Made by a program: the position numbers and the translations under genes | Source of the DNA: Pedobacter schmidteae | Lineage (GTDB): Bacteria > Bacteroidota > Bacteroidia > Sphingobacteriales > Sphingobacteriaceae | Direction: 5' to 3' | DNA: 60,395 nucleotides | Assembly: GCA_945901155.1 (NCBI GenBank) | Contig: CAMDKO010000005.1 | Location: 1-60,395 of the forward strand | The notes under the pieces: generated by a model | Told to the model about the DNA's origin: nothing | The model's database searches: none | Seen by the model: only the letters and a program-made list of their open reading frames with translations | Shown here: in pieces, positions 19,426-28,770 of the stretch | How the letters are laid out: every line of letters starts with the position of its first letter | Position numbering within the stretch: position 1 is the stretch's first letter

Positions 19426-20208
19426 ATGTCAATAAACGCACTTATAGTTGACGATGAAGAAATTTCACGTCAATGCCTATATTTCATCATAAGCGAGCAT
19501 TTCCCTGAAGTCAAAATCAAAGGCATAGCACAATCAGTTGCCGAAGCAAGAAAAATGCTAAAATCGGGTGAAATTGATTTGGTTTTTCTTGACATAGCTA
19601 TGCCAATTGAAGATGGATTTAATCTATTACCAGACCTGCAAAAAGCAAACTCAGTTGTAATTTTTACAACTGCCTATGATCAATATGCATTAGTAGCATT
19701 AAAGGCAAGTGCAATTGATTATTTATTAAAGCCCATTAATATTAACGAACTAAAGAATGCAGTATTAAAAGTTATTAAATTAAAAACCCGAAATGGGAAC
19801 GACAAAGTAATTTCTGATAATATCAAAGCACAACTCAACAGTCTTGAAGAAAATCTTAGCGATATCAAAAAGATCACTAAGATCAACCTTTCACATTCAA
19901 ATGGGTTTCAAATTCTCAATATCAATGAAATTATTTATGTTTTAGCAGATAGTAATTATTCAATTTTTCATCTTGAAAACAATCATAGCATCATTGCATC
20001 AAGACATCTTAAAGAATATGAAGAAATACTTAAGAATTCGGGTTTCAGTAGGATACATAAATCAACTATCATTAATTTGAAACATCTGAGTGACTATACC
20101 AATAAAAACGGTTTGATAGTAAAATTATCAGATAATTCAGAGCATGTGGTTTCCAGAAGAAGATCTTCCAAATTCCTTGAAACCGTCAAGAATTATTTTA
20201 AACATTAA
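19426..20208 (+). CDS. LytTR-family response regulator
   Basis: 260 residues. The receiver domain has acidic residues in VDDEE, phospho-acceptor Asp in FLDIAMP and Lys in LLKP; after a linker comes a LytTR DNA-binding domain with ILNINEIIYVLADSNYS and SGFSRIHKSTIIN. The start is the ATG at 19426. No histidine kinase lies beside it, so it is an orphan; Bacteroidota often pair such regulators with a distant LytS-like kinase. Confidence 0.92.
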   Translation: MSINALIVDDEEISRQCLYFIISEHFPEVKIKGIAQSVAEARKMLKSGEIDLVFLDIAMPIEDGFNLLPDLQKANSVVIFTTAYDQYALVALKASAIDYLLKPININELKNAVLKVIKLKTRNGNDKVISDNIKAQLNSLEENLSDIKKITKINLSHSNGFQILNINEIIYVLADSNYSIFHLENNHSIIASRHLKEYEEILKNSGFSRIHKSTIINLKHLSDYTNKNGLIVKLSDNSEHVVSRRRSSKFLETVKNYFKH

Positions 20209-20941
20209 TGCATTTAAAACGAGACATTTCTAAAATACCTACCGTTAACAAAATTAAATATACCGTATACTCATTTTAAAAAATTTTCGAACCAAATTGA
20301 TATACTATTGATTTAAAATAACCCGAAAAAAATTATTCTATTAAAGATGTAAATTATCGCATAGGGGTAATATTGGTTATTAAAAGGCGGTTGAAACGTT
20401 TGGGGCGTTTCACCGCCTTTATTACTTATTAAAAAACATATTTATATTTTAATATTAGTTCAATTGTTTATTCAATTTCATTTAATTTTTCTTTGAATCT
20501 GATTTAAAACTTGCGAAGTTGAAAAACAAAGTCTTGATTACTGCCTCCTCAATCAAATTGCTTCTAGTTATATTTTTTTCTTTTTATTTATTCAAACCCA
20601 CAATTTTATACAAAAAGTCTTTTGAAGATGTTTTCAGGACATTTAAAGGGATACCAGTATTAGAAAAATTCAAACAGGCAAATCTGGTAATGAAATTGTA
20701 ATTCAGATACCTGTATAAAAGCAGGGAGCACCTCTGCTCCAAATCATTATACCTTAACCACTATAAAATCAGGATTGATTTTATAAATGATTCAAATTAT
20801 ATCTAGAAATATTATAACTCTGGGACAAACAGTGCTATAAATATCTTTTTATATCACCGAATAATATTGGTTATTTTAAATTTCAATTCAATATTTTTAA
20901 ATCATTTTTTAGGAATATAATCCAATGTATTATGTTTGTCT
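20209..20941. other. Intergenic region with a strong hairpin
   Basis: No gene is supported in these 733 bp. A hairpin at 20383-20420 pairs AAAGGCGG...GAAACG with CGTTTC...CCGCCTTT (one bulged base), followed by ATTACTTATT. It is 174 nt after the LytTR stop and could be its terminator or the 3' end of a small RNA. A second small stem, GGAGCA/TGCTCC, is at 20725-20740. A 60-codon frame with a TTG start at 20519 has no recognisable similarity. Confidence 0.5.
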
Positions 20942-21508
20942 ATGAGCCTTGATAAACCAACAAACCTAATCGAAGCATTAATCTTCGCTTCCGAAAAGAG
21001 CATTACCGCAGAAGAAATTTATCAGGTTTTAACTGAACTGCTAGAAGAACCTATAGAAATTAAATTCATTCTTGAAAAGATTGAACAGATTCAGGCAAAA
21101 TATCTGGACTTGGACCTTGCCATAGAGCTTGTTCACTTGAATGCTGGCTATCAGTTTTTAACCAAAAAAGAATACTATGGGGCAATCAATCAATTACAAA
21201 TACAACGATCCAAGAAAAAATTAAGTCAAGCGGCACTTGAAACCCTATCAATTATTGCCTATAAACAACCAATCACAAAACTTGAAATTGAACAAATAAG
21301 GGGGGTTAATTGTGATTATACGATTCAAAAGCTTTTAGAAAAAGAGTTGATCAGTATTAGTGGAAAGGCCGAAACTATTGGGAAACCCCTTCTTTATACC
21401 ACTAGCGGTTTATTTATGGATTATTTTGGGATTAATTCAACAAATGACCTGCCACAAATTAATGAGCTGATCACCGAAAATAATACGATTGGAGAACAGG
21501 CAGAATAA
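20942..21508 (+). CDS. scpB: Segregation and condensation protein B
   Basis: Non-SMC (kleisin-associated) subunit of the SMC-ScpAB condensin. 188 residues from the ATG at 20942, the usual length; a TTG two codons upstream also opens the frame. Two winged-helix domains are visible, the second with ALETLSIIAYKQPITKLEIEQIRGVN and KPLLYTTS. scpA is not adjacent. It has an acidic small protein gene 108 bp downstream. Confidence 0.94.
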   Translation: MSLDKPTNLIEALIFASEKSITAEEIYQVLTELLEEPIEIKFILEKIEQIQAKYLDLDLAIELVHLNAGYQFLTKKEYYGAINQLQIQRSKKKLSQAALETLSIIAYKQPITKLEIEQIRGVNCDYTIQKLLEKELISISGKAETIGKPLLYTTSGLFMDYFGINSTNDLPQINELITENNTIGEQAE

Positions 21509-21616
21509 GAGATTGTTTTGTGAAATAAAAAATAAAAAAAGAAGAGCTGAAAATTCAAAATCTTATTAATTTTATATTCAATAAAAACACCATAAATAAA
21601 GCGTAATTTTCTACAG

Positions 21617-21817
21617 ATGAAGTCGCCAAAAAAAACAACCACAAGCGAAGGGTCAGGCAAGAAAGCTGCTAAAGGCCCGGTGAAGAAGCAAACTAATTTG
21701 ACTGATCCAAAGGATTTATCACGTCCAGTGTTGGATGATGAAGATGACTTTGACTTACAACTAGATGATGACATTCAAGATTTCGATAATTTCGATGATG
21801 AGGACGACGATTTTTAA
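21617..21817 (+). CDS. Small protein with basic N-terminus and acidic C-terminus
   Basis: 66 residues and not recognised. The first half is Lys/Ser/Thr-rich and the last 27 residues are almost all Asp, Glu, Phe and Leu (DDEDDFDLQLDDD and a DDEDDDF end). Likely disordered. The charge split resembles small nucleic-acid or ribosome-associated proteins, but no function can be assigned. A strong terminator follows its stop, so it ends a transcript. Confidence 0.7.
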   Translation: MKSPKKTTTSEGSGKKAAKGPVKKQTNLTDPKDLSRPVLDDEDDFDLQLDDDIQDFDNFDDEDDDF

Positions 21818-21844
21818 TGAGATAAGTCCTAATCAAATATTCAG

Positions 21845-21871
21845 GCATTCAGTTCTCTGAATGCTTTTTTT
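21845..21871 (+). terminator. Intrinsic terminator after the acidic small protein gene
   Basis: An 8-bp stem GCATTCAG/CTGAATGC with a 4-nt loop and a run of seven T. The next reading frame can open only 6 nt after the T-run. Confidence 0.9.
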
Positions 21872-21891
21872 ATTTAATGCCATTAAACCTT

Positions 21892-23010
21892 ATGATTTTA
21901 AAAGAAGTTGATCATCCACAAACGGCTACCGAATTTTTAGATGTAGCACGTGAGCTTTACAGAAATGATAAGTTCTGGGTTTGTCCCCTTGATAAAGATA
22001 TTAAAGCAATTTTTGATCCAAAACTGAATAACTTTAATAGCCATGGATCATGCACCAGATGGGTATTAAAATCTGATGATGGAAAACTAATTGGTCGAAT
22101 TGCTGCGTTCATCAATGAAAAAAAAGCCTATCAGCCTAAACAAGCAACTGGAGGCATAGGTTTTTTTGAATGTATTGACAATACAGAAGCCGCAACATTA
22201 TTATTTGATACCGCACAACACTGGCTCGCTTCAAGGGGGATGAAAGCTATGGATGGGCCCATCAACTTTGGTGAGAATGACAGCTTCTGGGGGCTATTAA
22301 TTGAGGGGTTCACTATTCCCTCTTATGGCATGAACTATCATCACGCCTACTATAAAAAACTATTTGAAGATTATGGATTCACTGTTCTTTATGAGCAGAT
22401 CACGAATCATTTGGATGCAAAAAAGCCATTCCCAGAGCGTTTCACAAAAATTACTCAATGGGTTGCCAATAAACCAGGCTATACTTTTAAGCATTTAGAA
22501 GTTGGGAAACTGGAACAATTTGCAAAAGACTTTGCAGAAATCTATAATGATGCCTGGCAGGATTTCGAAAATTTTGTACCTCTTGAAACTAAAGGTGTTC
22601 TAGAAATTTTCAATAAAATGAAAACGGTCATGGATGAAAAACTAATTTGGTTTGCTTACATCAATGAAGAACCCGCATCAGTAATTGTCATTATTCCGGA
22701 TGCAAATCAAATGATCAAAAGTTTTAATGGAAAACTTGGTCTGATTGAAAAATTAAAATTTCTATACTACCGGTGGAAAGGAGTAAGCAGAATGCGCGCG
22801 GTAGTGATGGGTACTAAAAAGGCATTTCAAAAATTTGGCTTAGAATCTGTCCTATTTATCAAAATTAAAGAATATGTTGTTCCATTGAATCAATACGAAG
22901 AAATGGAATTATCCTGGGTAGGTGATTTTAATGACAAAATGTTATCTATCCATGAAGCAACAGGTGCAACACTCGGGAAAAAACATGTTACACTAAGAAA
23001 AATATTCTAA
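21892..23010 (+). CDS. GNAT-superfamily-like protein of unknown function
   Basis: 372 residues from the ATG at 21892. An in-frame ATG at 21877 adds five residues but sits against the terminator T-run. The N-terminal part (MILKEVDHPQTATEFLDVARELYRND split here for description) and AMDGPINFGENDSFWGLLIEGF match a widespread bacterial family annotated N-acetyltransferase/hypothetical. C-terminal half contains a beta-strand/alpha pattern of a second GNAT-like fold. Substrate unknown. Confidence 0.78.
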   Translation: MILKEVDHPQTATEFLDVARELYRNDKFWVCPLDKDIKAIFDPKLNNFNSHGSCTRWVLKSDDGKLIGRIAAFINEKKAYQPKQATGGIGFFECIDNTEAATLLFDTAQHWLASRGMKAMDGPINFGENDSFWGLLIEGFTIPSYGMNYHHAYYKKLFEDYGFTVLYEQITNHLDAKKPFPERFTKITQWVANKPGYTFKHLEVGKLEQFAKDFAEIYNDAWQDFENFVPLETKGVLEIFNKMKTVMDEKLIWFAYINEEPASVIVIIPDANQMIKSFNGKLGLIEKLKFLYYRWKGVSRMRAVVMGTKKAFQKFGLESVLFIKIKEYVVPLNQYEEMELSWVGDFNDKMLSIHEATGATLGKKHVTLRKIF

Positions 23011-23011
23011 T

Positions 23012-23046
23012 AAAAAAGGGCTTTCCAATTTGAAAGCCATTTTTTA
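23012..23046. terminator. Bidirectional intrinsic terminator
   Basis: Stem GGCTTTC/GAAAGCC with A-tract on the left and T-tract on the right, between the convergent GNAT-like and XRE genes. Confidence 0.85.
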
Positions 23047-23370
23047 TTATTTTCTAACCTCATACAACTCGATGACCTTTTTCTGTAAATCAATAATTTC
23101 TACTTCACGTTCATGAAGTTTCTGGTTAAGCGTAACAACTTCCATATTATAGTTTTCTTGATCTTCAGCCCCATGGGTGTTAAGCAATTGAACTACAGTT
23201 AGTTCAAACAATTTCGCTATCTGCTCTAATCTGGACAAGTTGATATCGGTAATTCCAGTTTCAATTTTTGAAAATGCCGGAATAGAAATTCCTAGCTGTT
23301 TAGATACGTCTTCCTGACTCCAACTTTTTTGATGTCTAAGCAGGCGGATCTTTTTTCCTAATGTTTGCAT
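23047..23370 (-). CDS. XRE-family DNA-binding regulator with a coiled-coil tail
   Basis: 107 residues from the ATG at 23370; a TTG at 23412 would add 14 residues. Residues about 5-60 form a helix-turn-helix: GKKIRLLRHQKSWSQEDVSK, then LGISIPAFSKIE. The last 40 residues (heptad-like VVTLNQKLHEREVEIIDLQKK) are a predicted coiled coil for dimerisation. An inverted repeat at 23419-23455 just upstream is a candidate autoregulatory operator. Confidence 0.85.
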   Translation of the reverse strand: MQTLGKKIRLLRHQKSWSQEDVSKQLGISIPAFSKIETGITDINLSRLEQIAKLFELTVVQLLNTHGAEDQENYNMEVVTLNQKLHEREVEIIDLQKKVIELYEVRK

Positions 23371-23418
23371 GGGCTTTATTTTTCGTAATAGATGTTTGTA
23401 TAGATTTTTCAATATAAT

Positions 23419-23455
23419 ATAAATTAACTAAAATATAAAAAAAAAGTTAATTTAT
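23419..23455. promoter_or_regulatory. Inverted repeat upstream of the XRE regulator, candidate operator
   Basis: Arms ATAAATTAAC (23419-23428) and GTTAATTTAT (23446-23455) are perfect complements, with 17 bp between. Arm spacing of about two helical turns and the place next to the XRE start suggest autoregulation. Inferred only. Confidence 0.45.
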
Positions 23456-23756
23456 CAGGTATACAGATAATTTATTTTCTTTAAAAAAAAATAAATTGTG
23501 TTTTCTACTTTATATATCTAGGTTTTAAAATCACTCCATTTTGTATCTTAACTATGATTAAACAAGACTTTTTGTGTGAATTCATAACAGAAAAAATAAT
23601 TATTTTACTTTATATTAATTTTATTTCATATAAATTAATATAAACAGTAAAATAGTTTTAAAATAACAAAAAAATGAAATAAAAATAAGAAATAAGAAAT
23701 TTAATTACAGAAATTATCATAATCTGATTTTTTTATAAAAAATCAAGAAAATAAAT
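23456..23756. other. AT-rich intergenic region
   Basis: Nothing with coding or structural support is seen here. It separates two leftward transcription units (prmA end and the XRE start) and consists of A/T-rich sequence with no clear promoter consensus. Confidence 0.6.
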
Positions 23757-24599
23757 TTAAACAAGAAACCTAAACTTGGCAGAAACCCAGTTATTAAGCG
23801 CTATATGTTGTTTAAAAATAAATCCTATTGAAAAACATTTTTCTTTAATTATGTTTAGATCAGGCTCTTCATAAAAGCCACTAAGAAAAAGTATGGTGCC
23901 GGGTTTTGCAAGCTCAGCATAACGGTTTAATTGATCAAGCAAAATATTACGATTTATATTAGCCAGAATAGTATCAAATTTCTGATCAGGAATCACTTCT
24001 TTTGATCCGCATAAAACCCGGATATTATTAATTCCGTTGATTTCCGAGTTTTCAATTGTACTCTCAAAACAAATTTCATCAAAATCAATAGCTAAAACTT
24101 CTTTTGCACCCATTTTTGAAGCCAATATTGCAAGAATTCCGGTACCGCAACCCATATCCAGAACGTTTTGTCCTTTGAAGTTTTCGCCAAGCATGAATTC
24201 CATCATCAGGGCAGTAGTTTGATGATGGCCCGTCCCAAATGCCATCTTTGGGTCAATCACTATCTCATATTCATACTCTGGATGAGGTACGTGGAAGGTT
24301 GCACGAATATAACAGCGATCAGCAACCTGAAGAGGCTCAAAATTACTTTCCCATATTTGATTCCAATTTTGATGAGGAATAATTGTAGCAGCGAATGTAA
24401 AGGAGAACATATCACCATATACCATCTTCAATTGTTCAATTGCATCTGCATTGAGTTCTGATAATGGAATATAAGCTTTAAAACCGATTTCAAAATCTTC
24501 AAAAGTATCGAAGCCAATATCGGATAAGGCATTGATCAATAAATCTTTATGAAAATCTTCTGTAGTTGAAAGATTAAATATTACTTCACTGTAAACCAT
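23757..24599 (-). CDS. prmA: Ribosomal protein L11 methyltransferase
   Basis: S-adenosylmethionine-dependent enzyme trimethylating L11. 280 residues. The SAM site is DMGCGTGILAILASKMGA and the catalytic-motif region is ILANINRNILLDQL. N-terminal domain folds as the PrmA recognition domain. It lies 3 bp after tpiA in the same transcript. Confidence 0.95.
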   Translation of the reverse strand: MVYSEVIFNLSTTEDFHKDLLINALSDIGFDTFEDFEIGFKAYIPLSELNADAIEQLKMVYGDMFSFTFAATIIPHQNWNQIWESNFEPLQVADRCYIRATFHVPHPEYEYEIVIDPKMAFGTGHHQTTALMMEFMLGENFKGQNVLDMGCGTGILAILASKMGAKEVLAIDFDEICFESTIENSEINGINNIRVLCGSKEVIPDQKFDTILANINRNILLDQLNRYAELAKPGTILFLSGFYEEPDLNIIKEKCFSIGFIFKQHIALNNWVSAKFRFLV

Positions 24600-24602
24600 T
24601 AT

Positions 24603-25367
24603 TTAATTCAGAGCTTTGATGATATCCACAAAATCACGTGCTTTTAATGAAGCACCCCCAATCAATCCACCATCGATATCTGATTTTGCAAAAAGCTCTG
24701 AAGCATTTTTGGGGTTACAACTTCCTCCATATAGAATTGTCATATTGTTAGCCAAATCCTGATCGTATTTATCGGCCAGTAGGTTTCTTATAAAAGAATG
24801 GATTTCCTGCGCTTGCTCAGGACTTGCAGTTAAGCCAGTTCCAATAGCCCAAACAGGCTCATAAGCAAGAATTAGTTTACTATAATCTGTTGCTTGAAGA
24901 TGAAAGGAAGCTTCAGTAATTTGTTCTTTTATCACTTCAAAATAGGTCTCATTATTTCTTTGCTCTAGGGTTTCACCTATGCAAAATATCGGAGCCATGC
25001 CATTTTCTAGAACAGAATCAAGCTTTTGAGCCAACAAAGAATTAGACTCGGAAAAATATAACCTGCGTTCTGAATGCCCAATTATGACATATGATGCACC
25101 AGTTGAAGCAATAATTGAAGCTGAAACTTCACCTGTAAATGCTCCGCTATCTGCTTGATGACAATTTTGTGCCCCAATTGATAAGTTAGTACCAGAGTCT
25201 ACTAATTGTGATAAGCTACTCAAATGAATATAAGGCGGACAAATAATTACCTCCTGATTGCCTTTAACTTCCTCCTTGATAAGTTGTTGAATTTCATTAA
25301 AAATAAGAAGTCCTTTTTCAAGGTCCATATTCATTTTCCAGTTACCGGCAACAATGTTTTTTCTCAT
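24603..25367 (-). CDS. tpiA: Triosephosphate isomerase
   Basis: Interconverts dihydroxyacetone phosphate and glyceraldehyde 3-phosphate. 254 residues. Catalytic His in IIGHSERR, Glu in AYEPVWAIGTG, and the phosphate-binding YGGSCNPKN. Within the glmU-like/tpiA/prmA operon, 20 bp after the first gene. Confidence 0.97.
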   Translation of the reverse strand: MRKNIVAGNWKMNMDLEKGLLIFNEIQQLIKEEVKGNQEVIICPPYIHLSSLSQLVDSGTNLSIGAQNCHQADSGAFTGEVSASIIASTGASYVIIGHSERRLYFSESNSLLAQKLDSVLENGMAPIFCIGETLEQRNNETYFEVIKEQITEASFHLQATDYSKLILAYEPVWAIGTGLTASPEQAQEIHSFIRNLLADKYDQDLANNMTILYGGSCNPKNASELFAKSDIDGGLIGGASLKARDFVDIIKALN

Positions 25368-25387
25368 TCTATATTTTTCTCAATAAA

Positions 25388-26572
25388 TTAAAATCTTCTG
25401 TATTGTTCTGTTAGTTGAAAAATATGAATTAAAATTTTCTGCTCCATTTCATTAAAATCAATATTTCTTCGTGCATATACCTTCATGACAGTTTCAAACA
25501 TATTTTTTAATGAATAAACCTCACGGCCCTGACTCCCACCCCAAGAAAAATCAGGAACAAAATTTCTAGGGAAACCAGATCCAAAAACATTTGCACCAAC
25601 ACCCACAACAGTACCTGTATTGAACATGGTATTTATCGAGCATTTAGCATGGTCGGCCATAATTAAACCGCAAAACTGAAATCCGGTTTTTCTAAAGTTT
25701 TCATTTGAATAATCCCATAGACGTACTTCGGAATAATTATTCTTCAAATTCGAATTATTGCTATCGGCACCAATATTACACCATTCACCTAAAACTGAGT
25801 TTCCTAGATATCCTTCATGACCTTTAGCCGAATTTGCAAAGATGACTGAATTATTGATCTCGCCACCAGCTTTTGAGTGCGGACCAATTGTTGTCATTCC
25901 ATAAATCTTGGCTCCCATTTTTAATATCGAAGCTTCACACAAAGCAAATGAACCGCGAATATGACAGCCTTCCATAACAATTGAATCTTTCCCTAAATAA
26001 ATTAGTCCCGTTCTGGAATTAAATGTTGAACATTCGGCATCAACACCCTCCTCAACAAAAATCTGATCGCCCAAAATAATATTTGTATTACTCAGGCTGG
26101 CAGATGTACGCCCATTAGTCAATAGCTCAAAATCTTTGTGAAGTTCATGATCATTCAAGGAAAAAATATGTTCAGGATAGGCAATCCTGGTAATAGCATT
26201 AAGGTATTCAACTCGCCTGTAAGCAGAAAGCTTATTGATATTAAATTCTTTTGCAGCTGTTTCATTCAATTGAACAGCAATCAATAACTGATCATGAAAA
26301 AGGGCTTCGCCTTCTCTGATTTTAGTTATAGCATCTAATAAATCCTTATCGGGGCAAATAGCAGAATTGATGAGTAGATTTTCAGCATCAATTATTAGAG
26401 GGTATTTTTCCTGAAGGTAGCCTTCAGTCAGGTAGGAGATCTCCGAATTTAAATAACGTTTCCACTTATCTGAAATAGTCAATATACCTACTCTGAATTC
26501 AGAAACAGGCCTTGTAAATGACAAGGGTAATAAATTATTACGAAACTGATCGTCAAAAAGAATTATACCCAT
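25388..26572 (-). CDS. Alternative GlmU-family protein (sugar nucleotidyltransferase / acetyltransferase)
   Basis: 394 residues. Matches the Bacteroidota GlmU-like family (bacterial alternative glmU): an N-terminal nucleotidyl-transferase-like half beginning IILFDDQFRNNLLPLSFTRP, and a left-handed beta-helix with hexapeptide repeats from about residue 200. It is likely to make UDP-GlcNAc or a similar sugar nucleotide, although the nucleotide site lacks the canonical GlmU GxGxRM loop. First gene of the operon with tpiA and prmA. Confidence 0.82.
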   Translation of the reverse strand: MGIILFDDQFRNNLLPLSFTRPVSEFRVGILTISDKWKRYLNSEISYLTEGYLQEKYPLIIDAENLLINSAICPDKDLLDAITKIREGEALFHDQLLIAVQLNETAAKEFNINKLSAYRRVEYLNAITRIAYPEHIFSLNDHELHKDFELLTNGRTSASLSNTNIILGDQIFVEEGVDAECSTFNSRTGLIYLGKDSIVMEGCHIRGSFALCEASILKMGAKIYGMTTIGPHSKAGGEINNSVIFANSAKGHEGYLGNSVLGEWCNIGADSNNSNLKNNYSEVRLWDYSNENFRKTGFQFCGLIMADHAKCSINTMFNTGTVVGVGANVFGSGFPRNFVPDFSWGGSQGREVYSLKNMFETVMKVYARRNIDFNEMEQKILIHIFQLTEQYRRF

Positions 26573-26582
26573 ATAACAAAAA

Positions 26583-26615
26583 TAAAAAAAGTCCCGACTT
26601 AATGAGTCGGGACTT
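26583..26615 (-). terminator. Terminator of rpmE2
   Basis: Perfect 11-bp stem AAGTCCCGACT/AGTCGGGACTT with a 5-nt loop. On the minus strand it is followed by a T-run. It ends just 11 nt before the ATG of the GlmU-like gene. Confidence 0.9.
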
Positions 26616-26637
26616 ATAATTATTATTTAAAATAAAA

Positions 26638-26886
26638 TTATTTTTTTTCGTAACGGGTACGGAATTTATCAATCCGACCAGCGGTATCAACCAATTTCAT
26701 TTTACCTGTGTAGAATGGGTGTGAGGTGTGTGAAATCTCTAATTTAATTAGTGGATATTCATTACCATCTTCCCATTTAATACTTTCTTTAGTATCAATA
26801 CATGACTTAGTTAAGAAAGAATATTCGTTAGACATGTCCTTGAACACAACTAATCTGTAATTTTTGGGATGCAATTCAGCTTTCAT
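26638..26886 (-). CDS. rpmE2: 50S ribosomal protein L31 type B
   Basis: 82 residues from the ATG at 26886 (a TTG two codons upstream also opens the frame). [27 protein letters not shown] and [10 protein letters not shown] are the family motifs. The CxxC zinc ribbon of type A is missing, so this is the zinc-independent type B. Monocistronic, with its own promoter box and terminator. Confidence 0.96.
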   Translation of the reverse strand: MKAELHPKNYRLVVFKDMSNEYSFLTKSCIDTKESIKWEDGNEYPLIKLEISHTSHPFYTGKMKLVDTAGRIDKFRTRYEKK

Positions 26887-26908
26887 CTTCAATACTTTTT
26901 AAGAGGTG

Positions 26909-26916
26909 CAAATATA
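26909..26916 (-). promoter_or_regulatory. Candidate -7 element of rpmE2
   Basis: TATATTTG on the minus strand matches TAnnTTTG exactly, 22 nt before the ATG. No clear -33 element at the expected spacing. Confidence 0.5.
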
Positions 26917-27032
26917 GGAAAAAATACAATTAGTAAAAAGTAATTTTTGAAATTATGTTGATCATCTGTTTTATATTTTGTCAAAACCCATTGAGAATAA
27001 GCCTAGATGGTCTGTTTGCATTAAATACGAGT

Positions 27033-27434
27033 TTATTTAATTTCCTGGCAAAGCTCTATCAACACCCCGTGTGATGATTTTGGATGTACAAAACAAACCA
27101 ATTTATTATCTGCCCCTATCCTGGGATGATCGCTCAGTAGTTGAAAACCATCGCTTTTAAGTCTGGCCATTTCTTCGACAATATCATCAACTGCAAAGGC
27201 AATATGATGTATACCTTCGCCTCTCTTTTGAATAAACCCATGAATAGAACTTTCATCAGAAATTGCTTCAAGCAGTTCGATCTTACTTTCACCTACTTTA
27301 AAGAATTCTGTGATCACCTGTTCAGAATCAACTTCTTCTGTTTTATAACTTTTACAACCCAATAGCCGTTCATACAAAGGTGAGGCATATATCAAGCTTT
27401 TAACGGCAATTCCAATGTGTTCTATCTTATTCAT
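27033..27434 (-). CDS. mce: Methylmalonyl-CoA epimerase
   Basis: 133 residues of the VOC/glyoxalase fold. Motifs KIEHIGIAVKSL, GIHHIAFAVDDI and the C-terminal ELCQE segment carry the metal-binding His/Glu set (the first and last typical of MCE). Epimerises methylmalonyl-CoA between propionyl-CoA carboxylase and methylmalonyl-CoA mutase. The mutase is not nearby. Confidence 0.88.
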   Translation of the reverse strand: MNKIEHIGIAVKSLIYASPLYERLLGCKSYKTEEVDSEQVITEFFKVGESKIELLEAISDESSIHGFIQKRGEGIHHIAFAVDDIVEEMARLKSDGFQLLSDHPRIGADNKLVCFVHPKSSHGVLIELCQEIK

Positions 27435-27517
27435 GGCTGTATTAATATGTCATAAAAATGACCATTTTATCTATACCTACATAGACAAAATTGATAATTA
27501 GTGAAAAATATATTTCG

Positions 27518-27525
27518 TATCTTTG
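27518..27525 (+). promoter_or_regulatory. Candidate -7 element of iscS
   Basis: TATCTTTG, exact TAnnTTTG, 33 nt before the iscS ATG at 27559. The alternative TTG start at 27523 lies inside this box, which argues for the ATG. Confidence 0.5.
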
Positions 27526-27558
27526 AATCAAATTAAACGAGACAATAAAATATTCAAA

Positions 27559-28770
27559 ATGGATTTGCCTATATACTTAGATAATAATGCTACAACACCA
27601 ATGGATCCACGGGTTCTTGATGCCATGTTACCTTATTTCAATGCAAAATTTGGGAACGCTGCCAGCAGGAATCATGCTTTTGGATGGGCTGCAGAAGAAG
27701 GTGTTGATTACGCACGTGAGCAGGTTGCAAAGTTGATTGGAGCAAATGAAAAGGAAATAATTTTCACATCAGGAGCTACTGAATCAGATAATCTTGCTAT
27801 CAAGGGTGTATTTGAGATGTATAAAGATAAAGGAAATCATATTATTACCTGCGTTACTGAACACAAAGCAGTAATAGATGCATGTAAACATGTCGAAAAA
27901 CTAGGAGGTGAAGTAACATACCTTGGAGTTAAATCTGACGGACTAATTGACCTTGCCGATCTGGAAGCTGCAATGACTGAAAAAACCATTCTTGTAGCAA
28001 TCATGTACGGTAATAATGAGATCGGAGTTATTCAGCCAATTAGAGAGATTTCTGCAATTGCACATAAACATGGAGCTCTGTTCATGACAGATGCTGTTCA
28101 GGCAGTTGGTAAAATTCCTGTTGATGTAAATGCTGATGGAATAGACCTGATGGCATTTACAGGCCATAAAATGTATGGACCAAAAGGCGTTGGTGCATTA
28201 TATGTTCGCCGTAAAAACCCAAGGGTTAAAGTTACTGCACAAATGGACGGTGGAGGTCACGAAAGAGGCATGCGTTCAGGAACTTTAAATGTGCCTGGAA
28301 TTGTAGGTCTAGGAAAAGCAGCTGAAATTTGCCGGCTTGAAATGGATGAAGAAGCAAAACGTCTCTCTAAATTACGCGATAAATTACAGGTTGAACTTAC
28401 TGTTTTAGAGGAAAGTTATGTAAACGGAAATACAGATCATCGTTTACCTCATGTTGCAAATATTTCGTTCAAATATGTTGAAGGTGAAGGGTTAATGATG
28501 GCCATGAAAGATCTGGCAGTTTCTTCAGGTTCTGCTTGTACATCTGCATCATTAGAGCCCTCATATGTATTGAAAAGCCTTGGTCTATCTGATGATCTGG
28601 CACATTCTTCTATACGTTTCGGCTTGGGCCGATTCACAACAGATGAAGAAGTTGACTTCGCGATTAAACAAACTCTGAAGGCAGTTAATCACCTACGCGA
28701 TCTATCACCACTTTGGGAAATGTTCAAAGAGGGCATTGACCTAGATAAAATTGAATGGGCTGAACATTAG
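27559..28770 (+). CDS. iscS: Cysteine desulfurase
   Basis: Transfers sulfur from cysteine to IscU. 403 residues from the ATG at 27559. PLP lysine is in FTGHKMYG and the persulfide Cys in the [17 protein letters not shown] loop, typical of the IscS (group I) type. First gene of iscS-iscU-iscA. The stop codon is followed directly by a heptamer array, which separates it from iscU. IscR, HscBA and ferredoxin are not in the cluster. Confidence 0.96.
   Translation: MDLPIYLDNNATTPMDPRVLDAMLPYFNAKFGNAASRNHAFGWAAEEGVDYAREQVAKLIGANEKEIIFTSGATESDNLAIKGVFEMYKDKGNHIITCVTEHKAVIDACKHVEKLGGEVTYLGVKSDGLIDLADLEAAMTEKTILVAIMYGNNEIGVIQPIREISAIAHKHGALFMTDAVQAVGKIPVDVNADGIDLMAFTGHKMYGPKGVGALYVRRKNPRVKVTAQMDGGGHERGMRSGTLNVPGIVGLGKAAEICRLEMDEEAKRLSKLRDKLQVELTVLEESYVNGNTDHRLPHVANISFKYVEGEGLMMAMKDLAVSSGSACTSASLEPSYVLKSLGLSDDLAHSSIRFGLGRFTTDEEVDFAIKQTLKAVNHLRDLSPLWEMFKEGIDLDKIEWAEH

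Noticed and set aside
20519-20701. 60-codon ORF with a TTG start
   Set aside because: No recognisable family, no promoter box and a rare start; it is in an A/T-rich empty region where such frames arise by chance.
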